Assembly (NCBI RefSeq): GCF_000585215.1
Contig: NZ_AONC01000045.1
Span: 1 to 64,000, forward strand
DNA length: 64,000 nucleotides
DNA from: Imhoffiella purpurea
GTDB taxonomy: Bacteria; Pseudomonadota; Gammaproteobacteria; Chromatiales; Chromatiaceae
Reading direction: 5' to 3'
Shown: piece by piece, positions 1 through 9,863 of the stretch
Layout: each line of letters opens with the position of its first letter
Numbering within the stretch: the first letter of the stretch is position 1
The notes under the pieces: model-generated
The model's database searches: none
The model's input: the letters and a program-made list of their open reading frames with translations, nothing else
What the model was told of the DNA's origin: nothing
Position numbers and translations under genes: made by a program

Positions 1-397
1 GGCGTCGTTTAGGTCGTGGTTTTGACTTTGCCATAGCGGAGCCCGTCTGTCTTCACGTCCCCAAGGGAGGAGGAGGGTCTGAACGCTTACTTGAAGTCTC
101 ATCTCCTCGCGGGTCGCATTATTCGGAAAACGAATGGATTGGGCAATGCGCGAGACAGATATTGGACATCCGGATGGAATCGGCCGGGTCTCGGCGAACG
201 GCTGGCTACTCGAATATCGCCCTGATTATCTGCGCATTTATATTAGAAAATCATAAAATTATATTTCGCTTCTAATGTGGTCATGATCGCCTCGATCCTC
301 ATTGCGTGCTTCTGTTTTCATTGGGAATGTAAAATAATCGCGCCGCGGACGTACCGCGGTCTGGAAATACAACAGCGACTCAGAGGAGTGACGACAG
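1..397. other. Upstream region of the multihaem cytochrome gene; no gene seen
   Basis: No coding region is supported here. An AT-rich stretch around 230-290 stands out from the GC-rich surroundings and is a plausible promoter region. A hairpin made of two CCGCGG hexamers separated by 5 bp lies at 343-359, about 40 bp before the cytochrome start codon. No upstream partial gene could be recognised at the left edge. Confidence 0.5.
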
Positions 398-1708
398 ATG
401 CGAATGAATCGAGATGTATTGGTCCGATGTTGGATGGCGTCGATGCTCGTGGCATTTGGCATCAGGGTGTCGGCCGTGCATGCGGAGGAATCGACCGAGC
501 CCTTGCACCGGGTCTCTTCGGAGGTGTGCGAGACCTGTCACCAGGAGATCTATCGCCAATGGAAAGGCTCCATGCATGCCCAGAGCACGGCCCTGACGGA
601 TCCGATTCACGGCGCCTTCTACAACCAGGTGGTCGGCGATCCCACCGCGGAAGGGGTGGTCCACAAGCAGTCGGGAAAATTCCCCGTATGCCTTCAGTGC
701 CACGCCCCCAACGCGGCGCGCGACAAGACCACCAAGCTGGATGCCATGCCCGCGTACAGCGAAGGGGTCAACTGCGTCGCCTGTCACACCCTGAAGGACT
801 ACAAGGGCATCGAGGACGCGAGCGGCAAGACCCGCTATGGTCTCATGGCCTACGCGGTCTCCGATGTGCTCCAGGGGCCGGTCGGCTTTCCGAGGGGCCT
901 GGATCGGCTCGTCGCCGTCGATGACCCCTTCGGTGGGGCGGCGACCGCGAGCGCGGAGGATCAGAAGCCCAATCCTCATCTCGGCGAGCCGGTCGAGATG
1001 GACGGCAAGCGGATCCCGGCGCTCGAAATGGAATCCAACCCGGTCCAGCTCAGGACCTCGGACGCCTGCATGGGCTGTCACGATCAGCGCAAGAACCCTC
1101 AAGGGGTGCCTCTGTGTCAGACCGGCGGGGAATTCGTCGAGAGCGGCAGCCGGGTCGCCTGCCAGACCTGCCACATGCCCGTCGCCGGCGGCTTCGCCGA
1201 TCACAGCATGGGCGGCGGTCACCACCAGGCCATGCTCGAGCGATCCATCGTGTTCGCGCTCGAGAGCGAGCCGGACGGAGACCTCATCGAGACGCGGGTC
1301 CAGCTGCGCAACCTGCAGCCGCATGCGATGCCGACGGGCGCGCCCTTCCGAAACCTGCACCTCGTGCTGACCGCCTATGATCGGGCGGGCGAGGTCGTCT
1401 GGAAGAATTCCGAGGGCCATCCGGCCGAGGGCGATCCCCGCGCCTATTTCGCCTACGGACTGGCGGACGACGAGGGACATCCGGCGCCACCTCCGACCGC
1501 CACGCAACCGGGCGGCGACACGCGTCTCGAGCCGCACGAGATTCGCGAGCTGGAATACGAGATCCCGACCGAGGGCGTGGTCCTGGTCCGGGGAGAGCTC
1601 TACTACAGTCTGCTGTGGCCGTCATTGGCCAAGAAGTTCGATCACCTACCTCAGGAGGTCACCTCTCCGGTTCTGATCGCGGTTGCCGAGAACCCGATAC
1701 AGGAATAG
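398..1708 (+). CDS. Secreted pentahaem c-type cytochrome (cytochrome c554-like)
   Basis: A 436-residue protein with an N-terminal signal peptide (hydrophobic to about residue 28, ending AVHA) and five CXXCH haem-c sites: CETCH 44-48, CLQCH 98-102, CVACH 126-130, CMGCH 224-228 and CQTCH 255-259. The motif order and the histidine-rich stretch after the last haem resemble cytochrome c554/multihaem family proteins, which pass electrons in the periplasm. The last 150 residues carry no haem motif and look like a beta-rich domain. The start at 398 follows an AGAGGAG ribosome binding site at 381-387; an ATG two codons later is possible. It stands alone with no obvious redox partner beside it, so the electron donor and acceptor are unknown. 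Confidence 0.85.
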   Translation: MRMNRDVLVRCWMASMLVAFGIRVSAVHAEESTEPLHRVSSEVCETCHQEIYRQWKGSMHAQSTALTDPIHGAFYNQVVGDPTAEGVVHKQSGKFPVCLQCHAPNAARDKTTKLDAMPAYSEGVNCVACHTLKDYKGIEDASGKTRYGLMAYAVSDVLQGPVGFPRGLDRLVAVDDPFGGAATASAEDQKPNPHLGEPVEMDGKRIPALEMESNPVQLRTSDACMGCHDQRKNPQGVPLCQTGGEFVESGSRVACQTCHMPVAGGFADHSMGGGHHQAMLERSIVFALESEPDGDLIETRVQLRNLQPHAMPTGAPFRNLHLVLTAYDRAGEVVWKNSEGHPAEGDPRAYFAYGLADDEGHPAPPPTATQPGGDTRLEPHEIRELEYEIPTEGVVLVRGELYYSLLWPSLAKKFDHLPQEVTSPVLIAVAENPIQE

Positions 1709-2072
1709 AGAGGCATCTCTAGCAAGTCAGCGGATGGGCTCTGGATTCAGGGCCGGGAGGCTCGGGTGGTGATGGGCGATCGGCGACCACGGCTATCCTC
1801 AGCCTCTCGGCTCATGGATCTGAGAATCCCGCCCGGTTTGGCACTGGCCGCGGAGCCTGTCTGCCAGGGTCTTTCGGGCGCATCCGTTCGATTTCCTCCG
1901 TGAACCGATGAGCCGAGGGTCCATGCGGTCTCGATCGAACCGCATGGATCCGAGGTCAATCCAGTCGAGTCTCGATGTCAGGCACGCATCGGCCGATGCG
2001 TGCCATGGTGTACAATCCGATACGCTCGACGCCAAGACAAGGGCCGACATCCTCGGCAGGGCGGCGGGCTCC
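1709..2072. other. Intergenic region upstream of PBP1A with two palindromes
   Basis: An open frame continuous with PBP1A runs back to 1908, but the DNA looks regulatory. It carries a hairpin with 9-bp arms (CCATGCGGT at 1921-1929 and its complement at 1939-1947), a perfect 24-bp palindrome at 1981-2004 and a TACAAT hexamer at 2011-2016 that could be a -10 element. The PBP1A start at 2073 fits this reading better than 1908. Confidence 0.5.
1981..2004. promoter_or_regulatory. Perfect 24-bp palindrome, candidate operator
   Basis: The half-site GGCACGCATCGG is followed directly by its exact reverse complement. It lies 7 bp before a TACAAT hexamer and about 70 bp before the preferred PBP1A start, where a repressor dimer could overlap a promoter. 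The protein that would bind it is unknown. Confidence 0.5.
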
Positions 2073-4664
2073 ATGGCTCATCCACAACGGACGGAGTGGA
2101 ATTTGGCTCAGGCATCCGATCCAGCGCGTGCTGGCGCCCGTCCGCTGCCGCACGCAGCCGACGCTCCTTCCTCCGCGCCGAAGGACAATGCACGTCCTGT
2201 CTCAACGCGACCTGTCCGGCGGCGCTCGTCCCGGTTTCCGCGCTCGGTGTTCGGCTGGTTCGTGCATTTCATCTCCAGCGCCTTCGCTCTGCCCATGCAG
2301 GTGGCATTGCTGGGGCTCGTGGGCGCGACCGTCTTCGTCGGCGTCACCCTTCCCGACCTGCCGGACGTGGAGCAGCTGCGCAACGTCCAGTTCAAGGAGC
2401 CGCTGCGCGTCTATGCCGCGGACGGCGCCTTCATGTCCGAGTTCGGGGTCCAGCGCCGTCGCCCGGTGGCGCTGAAGGATGTCCCGCCCCTGGTGATCCA
2501 GGCCTTTCTGGCGACCGAGGACAGCCGCTTCTTCGAGCACCGCGGCGTCGATGCGGTCGGCATGGGGCGCGCGATCCTCAGCTATCTGCAGACCGGCACC
2601 AAATCGCAGGGCGCCAGCACCATCAGCATGCAGGTGACGCGCAATTTCTTTCTGACGCCCGAAAAGACCTTCCAGCGCAAGCTGACCGAGGTGCTGCTGA
2701 CCCTGCATGTGGAGCAGACCCTGACCAAGGAGGAGATCCTCGAGCTCTATCTGAACCAGATCTTCTTCGGGCATCGCGCCTACGGGATCGGCGCGGCCGC
2801 GGCGCTCTACTACGACAAACCGCTCGACCAGCTCACGGCGGCCGAGGCGGCGATGCTGGCGGGCATCCCCAAGGCGCCCTCGGCCAACAACCCGGTGACC
2901 AATCCGGCGCGGGCGCTCGAGCGCCGCGACTACATCCTGGGACGCATGCGCGAGCTGGGCTATATCGACGAGGACACCTATCGGACCTCGCTGGCGGCCC
3001 CCGACCGGGCCGCTCTTCATCGTCGTGCGCCCGAACTCGAGGCGGGCTATGTCGCCGAGATGGTGCGCGCCGAGATGATCCGCTTCTACGGCGAGGACGC
3101 CATCAGCCAGGGGTACCGGGTGACCGCGACCGTCGACTCCAGGCTGCAGACCGATGCACAGGAGGCATTGCGCACCGCGCTGCGCCGGTACGACCGGCGC
3201 CATGGCTACCGCGGCCCCGAGGCGAGCCTCGATATCGCCGGCATGACGGAGGCGGACATGGATGCCCATCTGTCCGCGGCGACCCGAATCCCCGGGCTCG
3301 AGCCCGCGCTGGTGACTCGGGTGACTCGCAGGGGCGCCGAGGTCTATCTCGGACAGGGACGGCGATCGACGCTCGGCTCCCGGGACCTGTCCTGGGCGCG
3401 CACGAGCCGCAACCGCGCCCGCTGGAACGGCCCGAAACGCAGCGCATCCAACGCCGTCGCCGTCGGCGATCTGATCCGGGTCAAACGGAACCAGGACGGC
3501 GACTGGGCGCTGACCCAGGTGCCGGCCGTTTCGGGCGCCCTGGTCTCCATCGATCCCCATGACGGTGCCGTGCGCGCCCTGGTCGGCGGCTACGCCTTCA
3601 CCGGAACCAAGTTCAACCGCGCGGTCGACATGCGCCGCCAGCCAGGATCCAGCTTCAAGCCGTTCGTCTATGCCGCGGCCCTGTCGAGGGGCTGGACGCC
3701 CGCGTCCCTGGTCAAGGACGTGGCGGTCAAGCTGCCGCGCCGCGAGCGCTGGAATCCGAAGAACGCCGACCACAAGGAGCTGGGCCCAATCCGTTTGCGC
3801 CAGGCACTCGCCCTGTCGCGCAATCTGGCCAGCATCAATCTGCTGCAGAGCCTGGGGATCGACGCGGCCCAGGACTACATCCGCCGCTTCGGATTCGGCC
3901 CCGAGGCCATGCCCCAGGGGCTGTCCATGGTGCTGGGGACGGGCGAGCTGTCTCCGGTCAAGCTGGCCGAGGGCTATGCCGTCTTCGCCAACGGCGGCTA
4001 TCACGTGATTCCCTATTTCATCGAACGCATCGAGGACGCCGACGGCCGGGTCGTCTTCCAGGCCAATCCGCCCTCGGCCTGTCGGGACTGCTGGTTCAAG
4101 ACCGGGGACGGCTCGGCCACGACGCGCGGCACCGAACCGACCCGCATGGCCGAGCGCGTCATCGATCCGCGCACGGCCTTCCAGATGACCTCGCTGCTGC
4201 GCGAGGTCGTCGAGCACGGAACCGCGACCCGGGCCAAAAAGCTCGAGCGCCCGGACATCGTCGGCAAGACGGGCACCACCAACGACTATCGGGATGCCTG
4301 GTTCGCCGGCTATCAGGCGGATTTCGTTACCGTCGCCTGGATGGGTTTCGACGATTTCGGCAAGCTCGGACGCGGGGAGGGCGGCGGCAAGGCCGCGCTC
4401 GGCATGTGGGTCGACTTCATGCGGGAGGCGCTCGCCGACCGGCCGATCGCCACCCTGGATCTACCGGCCGGACTGATCGAGGTCAGGGTCGATCCGGCGC
4501 GCGGTGTGGAGACCGGCTCGAAGAACGGAATCCTCGAATACGTCCAGGAGGAGTTCCGCACCGAGGCCGAGTCCGCGCCGGTCGCGGTCGCCGACCGCTC
4601 CAGAGGCGGGCCCAGCCGCTCGGTGAATCGCTCCGCGCCGAGGGTGATGGACGATCTCTTCTGA
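2073..4664 (+). CDS. mrcA: Penicillin-binding protein 1A, bifunctional peptidoglycan synthase
   Basis: A class A PBP that polymerises glycan strands and cross-links peptides in the periplasm while anchored in the inner membrane. From the start at 2073 it is 863 residues, close to E. coli PBP1a (850). One membrane helix near the N-terminus is followed by the GT51 transglycosylase domain, with EDSRFFEHRG from E149 and the GASTISMQV segment. The transpeptidase domain has SxxK at S526-K529, an SRN box in LSRNLASI and KTGT at 732-735. The frame stays open to 1908, but the extra residues are low-complexity and overlap palindromic DNA, so 2073 is preferred. It is a single-gene unit. Confidence 0.93.
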   Translation: MAHPQRTEWNLAQASDPARAGARPLPHAADAPSSAPKDNARPVSTRPVRRRSSRFPRSVFGWFVHFISSAFALPMQVALLGLVGATVFVGVTLPDLPDVEQLRNVQFKEPLRVYAADGAFMSEFGVQRRRPVALKDVPPLVIQAFLATEDSRFFEHRGVDAVGMGRAILSYLQTGTKSQGASTISMQVTRNFFLTPEKTFQRKLTEVLLTLHVEQTLTKEEILELYLNQIFFGHRAYGIGAAAALYYDKPLDQLTAAEAAMLAGIPKAPSANNPVTNPARALERRDYILGRMRELGYIDEDTYRTSLAAPDRAALHRRAPELEAGYVAEMVRAEMIRFYGEDAISQGYRVTATVDSRLQTDAQEALRTALRRYDRRHGYRGPEASLDIAGMTEADMDAHLSAATRIPGLEPALVTRVTRRGAEVYLGQGRRSTLGSRDLSWARTSRNRARWNGPKRSASNAVAVGDLIRVKRNQDGDWALTQVPAVSGALVSIDPHDGAVRALVGGYAFTGTKFNRAVDMRRQPGSSFKPFVYAAALSRGWTPASLVKDVAVKLPRRERWNPKNADHKELGPIRLRQALALSRNLASINLLQSLGIDAAQDYIRRFGFGPEAMPQGLSMVLGTGELSPVKLAEGYAVFANGGYHVIPYFIERIEDADGRVVFQANPPSACRDCWFKTGDGSATTRGTEPTRMAERVIDPRTAFQMTSLLREVVEHGTATRAKKLERPDIVGKTGTTNDYRDAWFAGYQADFVTVAWMGFDDFGKLGRGEGGGKAALGMWVDFMREALADRPIATLDLPAGLIEVRVDPARGVETGSKNGILEYVQEEFRTEAESAPVAVADRSRGGPSRSVNRSAPRVMDDLF

Positions 4665-4691
4665 CCGCCAAATCCTGTTTCGCGCACCGAA

Positions 4692-4790
4692 GGTGTCTTT
4701 CTGCAGCACTCGCAGCGGCTTGGCCTGGTTGGCCAAGCTCAGCTCGCCGATCTCGTCGAGGAGAAGACGGATCGACGTGAGCCCTTCTCT
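4692..4790 (-). pseudogene. Relic of a sigma-54 activator (NtrC-type AAA+) gene
   Basis: Read on the minus strand, this stretch encodes REGLTSIRLLLDEIGELSL followed by ANQAKPLRVLQ. That matches the Walker B part of sigma-54-dependent activators, where the family pattern is roughly FLDEIGELPL..QAKLLRVLQ. Only about 33 codons are recognisable. No start, GAFTGA loop or DNA-binding domain accompanies them, so this is a decayed fragment between PBP1A and alaC. Confidence 0.6.
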
Positions 4791-4884
4791 CGGCCGTTCG
4801 CGGGAATTTCCGGGTTTGTCGTCGAGGTTGTTTGAATCTCGCTGCGGCGGCTGTAGACTCTGAAGTTTTTCCCCAACCACCATC

Positions 4885-6099
4885 ATGAGGTCCTCCGTGG
4901 TCGCCCCCGAGCCAGATTTCCACCGTATCAAGCGGTTGCCGCCCTACGTCTTCAATATCGTCAACGAATTGAAGGCCGAGGCGCGAGCGCGCGGGGAGGA
5001 CATCATCGATTTCGGCATGGGCAATCCGGATCAGCCCACGCCGCAGCATATCGTCGACAAGCTGACCGAGGCCGCGGGCCGTCGCGACACCCATCGCTAT
5101 TCGGTGTCCCGGGGCATTCCCAGGCTGCGCCGGGCCATCTGTCACTGGTACCGGGACCGCTTCGACGTACACCTGGATCCGGAGACCGAGGCGATCGTCA
5201 CCATCGGCTCCAAGGAGGGGCTGGCGCATCTTGCGCTCGCCACCATGAGCTCCGGGGACACGGTTCTGGTGCCCAATCCGGCCTATCCGATCCATCCCTA
5301 CGGCTTCATCATCGCCGGTGCCGACGTGCGTCACGTGCGTCTGACCCCGGAAGTGGATTTCTTCGATGAGCTGAAGAAGGCGATCCAGGAATCCTGGCCG
5401 AAGCCGAAGATGCTGGTGATCAACTTCCCCGGCAACCCGACCACACAGTGCGTCGAGCTCGACTTCTTCCAGAAGGTCATCGACATCGCCGCCGAGCACG
5501 GCATCTGGGTCGTGCACGACATCGCCTATGCCGATATCGTCTTCGACGGCTACAAGGCGCCCTCGATCCTCCAGGTGCCTGGGGCCAAGGACATCGCCGT
5601 CGAGTTCTTCTCCATGTCGAAGAGCTACAACATGCCGGGCTGGCGCGTCGGCTTCATGTGCGGCAACAAGACCCTGGTCTCGGCGCTCGCCCGCATCAAA
5701 TCCTATCTCGACTACGGCACCTTCACCCCGATCCAGGTGGCGGCCATCGCCGCGCTCGAGGGGCCGCAGGACTGCGTGCGCGAGATCAGCGATATGTACG
5801 AGGCACGTCGCGACGTGCTCTGCAGCGGTCTGACCGCCGCCGGATGGGCGGTCGAGCCGCCCAAGGCCACCATGTTCGTCTGGGCCCCGATCCCGGAGCA
5901 GTATCGCGGCATGGGGTCCCTGGAGTTCTCCAAAAAGCTCCTGCGCGAGGCCAAGGTCGCGGTGTCGCCAGGCATCGGTTTCGGCGAATATGGCGATACC
6001 CACGTGCGCTTCGGTCTGATCGAGAACGAGCATCGTACCCGCCAGGCCGTGCGCGGCATCAAGGAGATGCTGCGGCGGGATTCGCGCGCCGGCGCCTGA
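4885..6099 (+). CDS. alaC: Alanine transaminase AlaC, PLP class I aminotransferase
   Basis: A 404-residue cytoplasmic enzyme predicted to transfer the amino group of glutamate to pyruvate. It matches AlaC (YfdZ) along its length: [12 protein letters not shown] near the N-terminus, the substrate-binding segment [19 protein letters not shown] with the PLP-contacting Asn, HDIAYAD, and [12 protein letters not shown] with the PLP-binding lysine. The start is an ATG about 20 bp after a pyrimidine-rich stretch; no strong ribosome binding site is visible. It lies 129 bp before hom, and the two may be co-transcribed as amino-acid metabolism genes. Confidence 0.93.
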   Translation: MRSSVVAPEPDFHRIKRLPPYVFNIVNELKAEARARGEDIIDFGMGNPDQPTPQHIVDKLTEAAGRRDTHRYSVSRGIPRLRRAICHWYRDRFDVHLDPETEAIVTIGSKEGLAHLALATMSSGDTVLVPNPAYPIHPYGFIIAGADVRHVRLTPEVDFFDELKKAIQESWPKPKMLVINFPGNPTTQCVELDFFQKVIDIAAEHGIWVVHDIAYADIVFDGYKAPSILQVPGAKDIAVEFFSMSKSYNMPGWRVGFMCGNKTLVSALARIKSYLDYGTFTPIQVAAIAALEGPQDCVREISDMYEARRDVLCSGLTAAGWAVEPPKATMFVWAPIPEQYRGMGSLEFSKKLLREAKVAVSPGIGFGEYGDTHVRFGLIENEHRTRQAVRGIKEMLRRDSRAGA

Positions 6100-6228
6100 T
6101 TCGGAGTCTTCTCACAGAGAATCGCTCGTCTGAGCCTGGGCAGGCTGCGCGCCTGTCCAGTCGCCGCTCGCGGACCCCGTGCCGGTGTCCGGGCGGCTCA
6201 TATACAAGGTCATATCGAGGTGAAATGC

Positions 6229-7545
6229 ATGGAACCGGTGAAGGTCGGGTTGTTGGGTCTCGGAACGGTCGGCGGCGGCACCGTCAGCGTCCTGACCGCG
6301 AATGCCGCCGAGATCGCTCGCCGTGCCGGGCGGGGAATCGACATCGCCCATGCCGCAGCGCGCGAGTATCGGCCCGAGACCATCCGGGGGCTGGATCGCA
6401 TCGGCCGAATCGGAGACGACGCCTTTGCGCTGGTCGAGGACCCGGAGATCCAGATCGTCATCGAGCTCATCGGCGGCTATTCCCCGGCCCGCGAACTGGT
6501 GCTGCGGGCGATCGAGAACGGCAAGCACGTGGTCACCGCCAACAAGGCGCTGATCGCCAAGCACGGCAACGAGATCTTCGCCGCGGCCCGCGCGCATGGC
6601 GTGGTGGTCGGGTTCGAGGCGGCGGTGGCCGGCGGCATCCCCATCATCAAGGCGCTGCGCGAGGGCCTGGCCGCCAATCATATCGAGTGGATCGCCGGCA
6701 TCATCAACGGTACCGGCAACTTCATCCTCAGCGAGATGCGCGACAAGGGTCGCGATTTCTCCGAGGTTCTGGCCGAGGCCCAGACGCTCGGCTATGCCGA
6801 GGCGGATCCCACCTTCGACATCGAGGGTATCGACGCGGCCCACAAGCTGACCATCCTGGGCTCTCTGGCCTTCGGCATCCCGCTGCAGTTCGAGCGCTGT
6901 TTCATCGAGGGCATCTCCGGGATCGAGACGCAGGATGTGGTCTATGCCGCCGAGTTGGGCTACCGCATCAAGCATCTGGGCATCGCCAGACGCTCCGACT
7001 GCGGGATCGAGCTGCGGGTGCATCCGACCCTGATCCCGGAGCGCCGTCTGCTGGCCAACGTCAACGGCGTCATGAACGCGGTGCTGGTCAAGGGCGACGC
7101 CGTGGGGCCGACGCTCTATTACGGTGCCGGCGCCGGGGCACTGCCGACCGCCTCGGCGGTGGTCGCCGATCTGGTCGACGTGGTGCGGACCCTCACCACG
7201 GACCCCAACAACCGGGTGCCGCATCTCGCCTTCCAGCCGGACGAGCTGGCCGACACGCCGGTGCTGGGGATGGAAGAGGTCGAGACCGCCTATTATCTGC
7301 GTCTCTCGGCCCTGGATCAGCCAGGCGTCATGGCGCGCATCGCCAGCATCCTCGGCGAGCAGGGCATCAGCATCGAGGCCATCAAGCAGAAGGAGCCCGC
7401 CGAGGGCGAGACCCACGTGCATCTGGTGATGCTGACCCACCGCGTGCTCGAAGGCCGAATGCAGGAGGCGCTCGCCCGCATCGAGGCGCTGGATTCGGTG
7501 CAGGGGTCGGTGGTGCGGATTCGCATGGAGACCCTTTCAGGTTAA
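6229..7545 (+). CDS. hom: Homoserine dehydrogenase with C-terminal ACT domain
   Basis: A 438-residue monofunctional enzyme that reduces aspartate semialdehyde to homoserine in the threonine/methionine pathway. The Rossmann motif GLLGLGTVGGG is at the N-terminus, followed by VVTANKALIAKHG, the catalytic region with GIINGTGNFIL, and GYAEADPTFDIEGIDAAHK. The ACT domain begins around residue 350 (YYLRLSALDQPGVMARI) and probably binds threonine for feedback control. The ATG at 6229 has GAGG 8 bp upstream; a GTG at 6220 is in frame but overlaps that ribosome binding site. The metE and glyA genes of the same metabolic branch occur later in the window. Confidence 0.95.
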   Translation: MEPVKVGLLGLGTVGGGTVSVLTANAAEIARRAGRGIDIAHAAAREYRPETIRGLDRIGRIGDDAFALVEDPEIQIVIELIGGYSPARELVLRAIENGKHVVTANKALIAKHGNEIFAAARAHGVVVGFEAAVAGGIPIIKALREGLAANHIEWIAGIINGTGNFILSEMRDKGRDFSEVLAEAQTLGYAEADPTFDIEGIDAAHKLTILGSLAFGIPLQFERCFIEGISGIETQDVVYAAELGYRIKHLGIARRSDCGIELRVHPTLIPERRLLANVNGVMNAVLVKGDAVGPTLYYGAGAGALPTASAVVADLVDVVRTLTTDPNNRVPHLAFQPDELADTPVLGMEEVETAYYLRLSALDQPGVMARIASILGEQGISIEAIKQKEPAEGETHVHLVMLTHRVLEGRMQEALARIEALDSVQGSVVRIRMETLSG

Positions 7546-7652
7546 TCGCGACACCTGTTCCCCGGTCTTCTGGCCCTGTTCCCCGACCGGGCCGGCCGGA
7601 ACGGTCAGACCTCGGACATGGATCGAACTGGATTCAACAGGCATCGGTGTCC

Positions 7653-9857
7653 GTGAGCGCGAGATCGCTGATTCTCTACCTGCTGGTCGTGGCCGCCTGC
7701 TGCGGCTGGTCCTCCTGTCTCGCGGCGGATGTGGTCGATCTCGAGTCGGGCTGGGAATATCGCTGGGGCGACTCTCCCTTCACGCCGGAGGGCGTGCCGC
7801 TCTGGACCCATGATGACGCCTCGGGTCGCTGGTCCTCCATCGGCTTTCCGTCCAATCCGCCTGGACGCGGCTCGCAAACGAACGTCTGGTTCCGCGCCAC
7901 CCTGCCAGACGGGAGCTGGCGGGACCCGGTGCTCTACGTCTTCAGCGTGGACCTGATCGTCGAGGTCTATCTCGAGGGCCGCAGGATCTACCGGTTCGGA
8001 CATTTCGGCGCGCAGGGCGAGGGGCGCTTCGAGGGCTGGCCGTGGCACATGATCCCGCTGCCGGTGGACTGCGCTGGAAAGCGGGTCTATTTCCGAGTCT
8101 TTTCAGACTACATGGATATCGGTCTGTGGGGGCGGATCCGGGTGATGGAACGGGTCGATCTGCTCCTCGGGGTCGTGCGCAGTTCGATCGAGCGTCTCGT
8201 CATCGGCGGCTTTTCGTTTCTCATCGCCTGTTTGTCGCTGTTCTTCGGTTTCCTCAGCCGAGAGCGCCTGAGCTTCACGACCTTGGCACTCTTCTCCTTG
8301 GCCTCCGGCTGCATGGTCCTCAGCGGCAGTCAGATCAATCTGCTCGTCATCGACCGTCCGTTGCTGTGGGACTATATGGGAGCGATCGGATATTTCACGA
8401 TTCCGATCGCCATGGCCTTTCTGTTGGACCGCTGGCTGAGGCCCATGCGGGCCCCCTTGGTCGGGCTCGTCTGGAGATTCCATCTTTTCTATCTGGTTGG
8501 AGCGCTCGCTCTGTCCTGGACCGGGATGGTGTCGCTCGCCGATACCTACCCGGTGTTCGATGCCTGCTTCGCGATCTCGCTGGCCCTCTTGCTGATCCCG
8601 GCGGTCCATGTAGCCGTGCACGGCAACAACGACCAGAAGGCGATCCTGGCGGCCCACGCCATTCTGAGCCTCTTGCTGCTGCTCGACATGGCGGTCGCGC
8701 ACGGCCTGATCCCCTGGGTCGAGGTGCCGGTCGCCTGGGGCGCGCTGGCCTTCTCGCTGGCGGTCGTCATCGTCTCGCTGCGCTATTACGCATGTACTCA
8801 GGTGGCGCTGCAGGCGCTCAATCTGTCGCTGGAACAGGAGGTCAGGCGGCGCACGGCCGCACTCGCCAGGCTGGTGAGTCGCGAGCGGCGCAGGGCGAGG
8901 ATGCTGGAGGTCGAGAGCGGCAAGCGCGCCGAGCTCGAACGTCTGTTGTCCGATCTCCAGGGCTGCAAGGAAATGGAGGAGGCCGTCTCCAGTCTGCCTC
9001 AATGGCTTTCGGCGTTCTGCCATCCATTGGCGGGCGCCTACTATCGATTGGACAAGGATGCGGGGAATTATCGCCTGCAGGCATCCTGGCTCGATGCCTC
9101 GCGGTCCGGCATACCGTCCTTGGTTCCGGTGTGCGAATCGGCTGGCATCCTGACGGTCGACCGCCATTGGCGTCTGCCTCTCCGCTACGAGGATCCGAGA
9201 TACGGCGAATGCGAGCTGGGAGTGCTGTGGCTGCGGATACCGGACGAGCGGGGTCGCGCGGATTCGGATGAGGATACCGAGTGGCTCTCTCTGATCGAAC
9301 TCGGACTGGAGAAGATCGGTCTCGTCTTGTCTCAGCACTGCCTTCATGGGGAACTGCGCAGACTTTCCTACGAGGACGGCCTCACCGGCATCAAGAATCG
9401 CCGTTTTCTCGACGACATGTTCAGCCGCGAGGCGAGCCTGGCCGCGAGGCATGAACGGCCGCTGTCGGTCATCATGTGCGACGTCGATCATTTCAAGCGT
9501 TTCAACGACACCCATGGCCATGCCGCTGGCGACCGGGTGCTGAGGCGGGTCGCCGAGATTCTGTCGGGCGTCTTCCGGCAGACGGATCTGGTCTGCCGCT
9601 ATGGCGGCGAGGAGTTCACCGTGGTGATGCCCGGGACGCGCCTCGAGGACTGCCGACAGCGCGCCGAGGAGCTGCGCCAGGGTATCGAGACGGAGTCCTT
9701 CGAATACGAAGGCTGCCCGCTCGGATCCGTCACCATCTCGGTCGGCATCGCCTCCTGGCCCGAGATGGCGGTTGCGCCCGAGATGCTCATCGTCATCGCG
9801 GATCAGGCCCTCTACCGGGCCAAGCGGGCGGGGCGGAACCGGGTCGAGAGCTATTGA
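7653..9857 (+). CDS. Diguanylate cyclase with 7TM-DISM sensor region
   Basis: About 734 residues. A signal-like N-terminus leads into a periplasmic beta-rich domain typical of 7TMR-DISMED2, then about seven or eight membrane helices, a coiled segment with an E/R-rich stretch, a GAF-like linker and a C-terminal GGDEF domain. The active site is GGEEF near residue 651, and an RQTD sits five residues before it, the arrangement of a c-di-GMP inhibitory I-site. It should make c-di-GMP in response to a periplasmic ligand that the sequence does not identify. GTG at 7653 is the chosen start and GTG at 7647 is equally possible; neither has a strong ribosome binding site. The frame stays open far upstream, but that part overlaps alaC and hom. 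Confidence 0.85.
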   Translation: MSARSLILYLLVVAACCGWSSCLAADVVDLESGWEYRWGDSPFTPEGVPLWTHDDASGRWSSIGFPSNPPGRGSQTNVWFRATLPDGSWRDPVLYVFSVDLIVEVYLEGRRIYRFGHFGAQGEGRFEGWPWHMIPLPVDCAGKRVYFRVFSDYMDIGLWGRIRVMERVDLLLGVVRSSIERLVIGGFSFLIACLSLFFGFLSRERLSFTTLALFSLASGCMVLSGSQINLLVIDRPLLWDYMGAIGYFTIPIAMAFLLDRWLRPMRAPLVGLVWRFHLFYLVGALALSWTGMVSLADTYPVFDACFAISLALLLIPAVHVAVHGNNDQKAILAAHAILSLLLLLDMAVAHGLIPWVEVPVAWGALAFSLAVVIVSLRYYACTQVALQALNLSLEQEVRRRTAALARLVSRERRRARMLEVESGKRAELERLLSDLQGCKEMEEAVSSLPQWLSAFCHPLAGAYYRLDKDAGNYRLQASWLDASRSGIPSLVPVCESAGILTVDRHWRLPLRYEDPRYGECELGVLWLRIPDERGRADSDEDTEWLSLIELGLEKIGLVLSQHCLHGELRRLSYEDGLTGIKNRRFLDDMFSREASLAARHERPLSVIMCDVDHFKRFNDTHGHAAGDRVLRRVAEILSGVFRQTDLVCRYGGEEFTVVMPGTRLEDCRQRAEELRQGIETESFEYEGCPLGSVTISVGIASWPEMAVAPEMLIVIADQALYRAKRAGRNRVESY

Positions 9858-9863
9858 GGACGC

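Noticed and set aside
1908-2072. N-terminal extension of PBP1A from 1908
   Set aside because: The extra 55 residues overlap palindromic DNA and a -10-like hexamer, and family members start near the membrane helix.
5448-7646. An open frame joining the 7TM diguanylate cyclase to 2.2 kb of upstream sequence
   Set aside because: The upstream part lies over alaC and hom in another frame and encodes Arg/Gly/Pro-rich text without domains, a common effect of high GC content.
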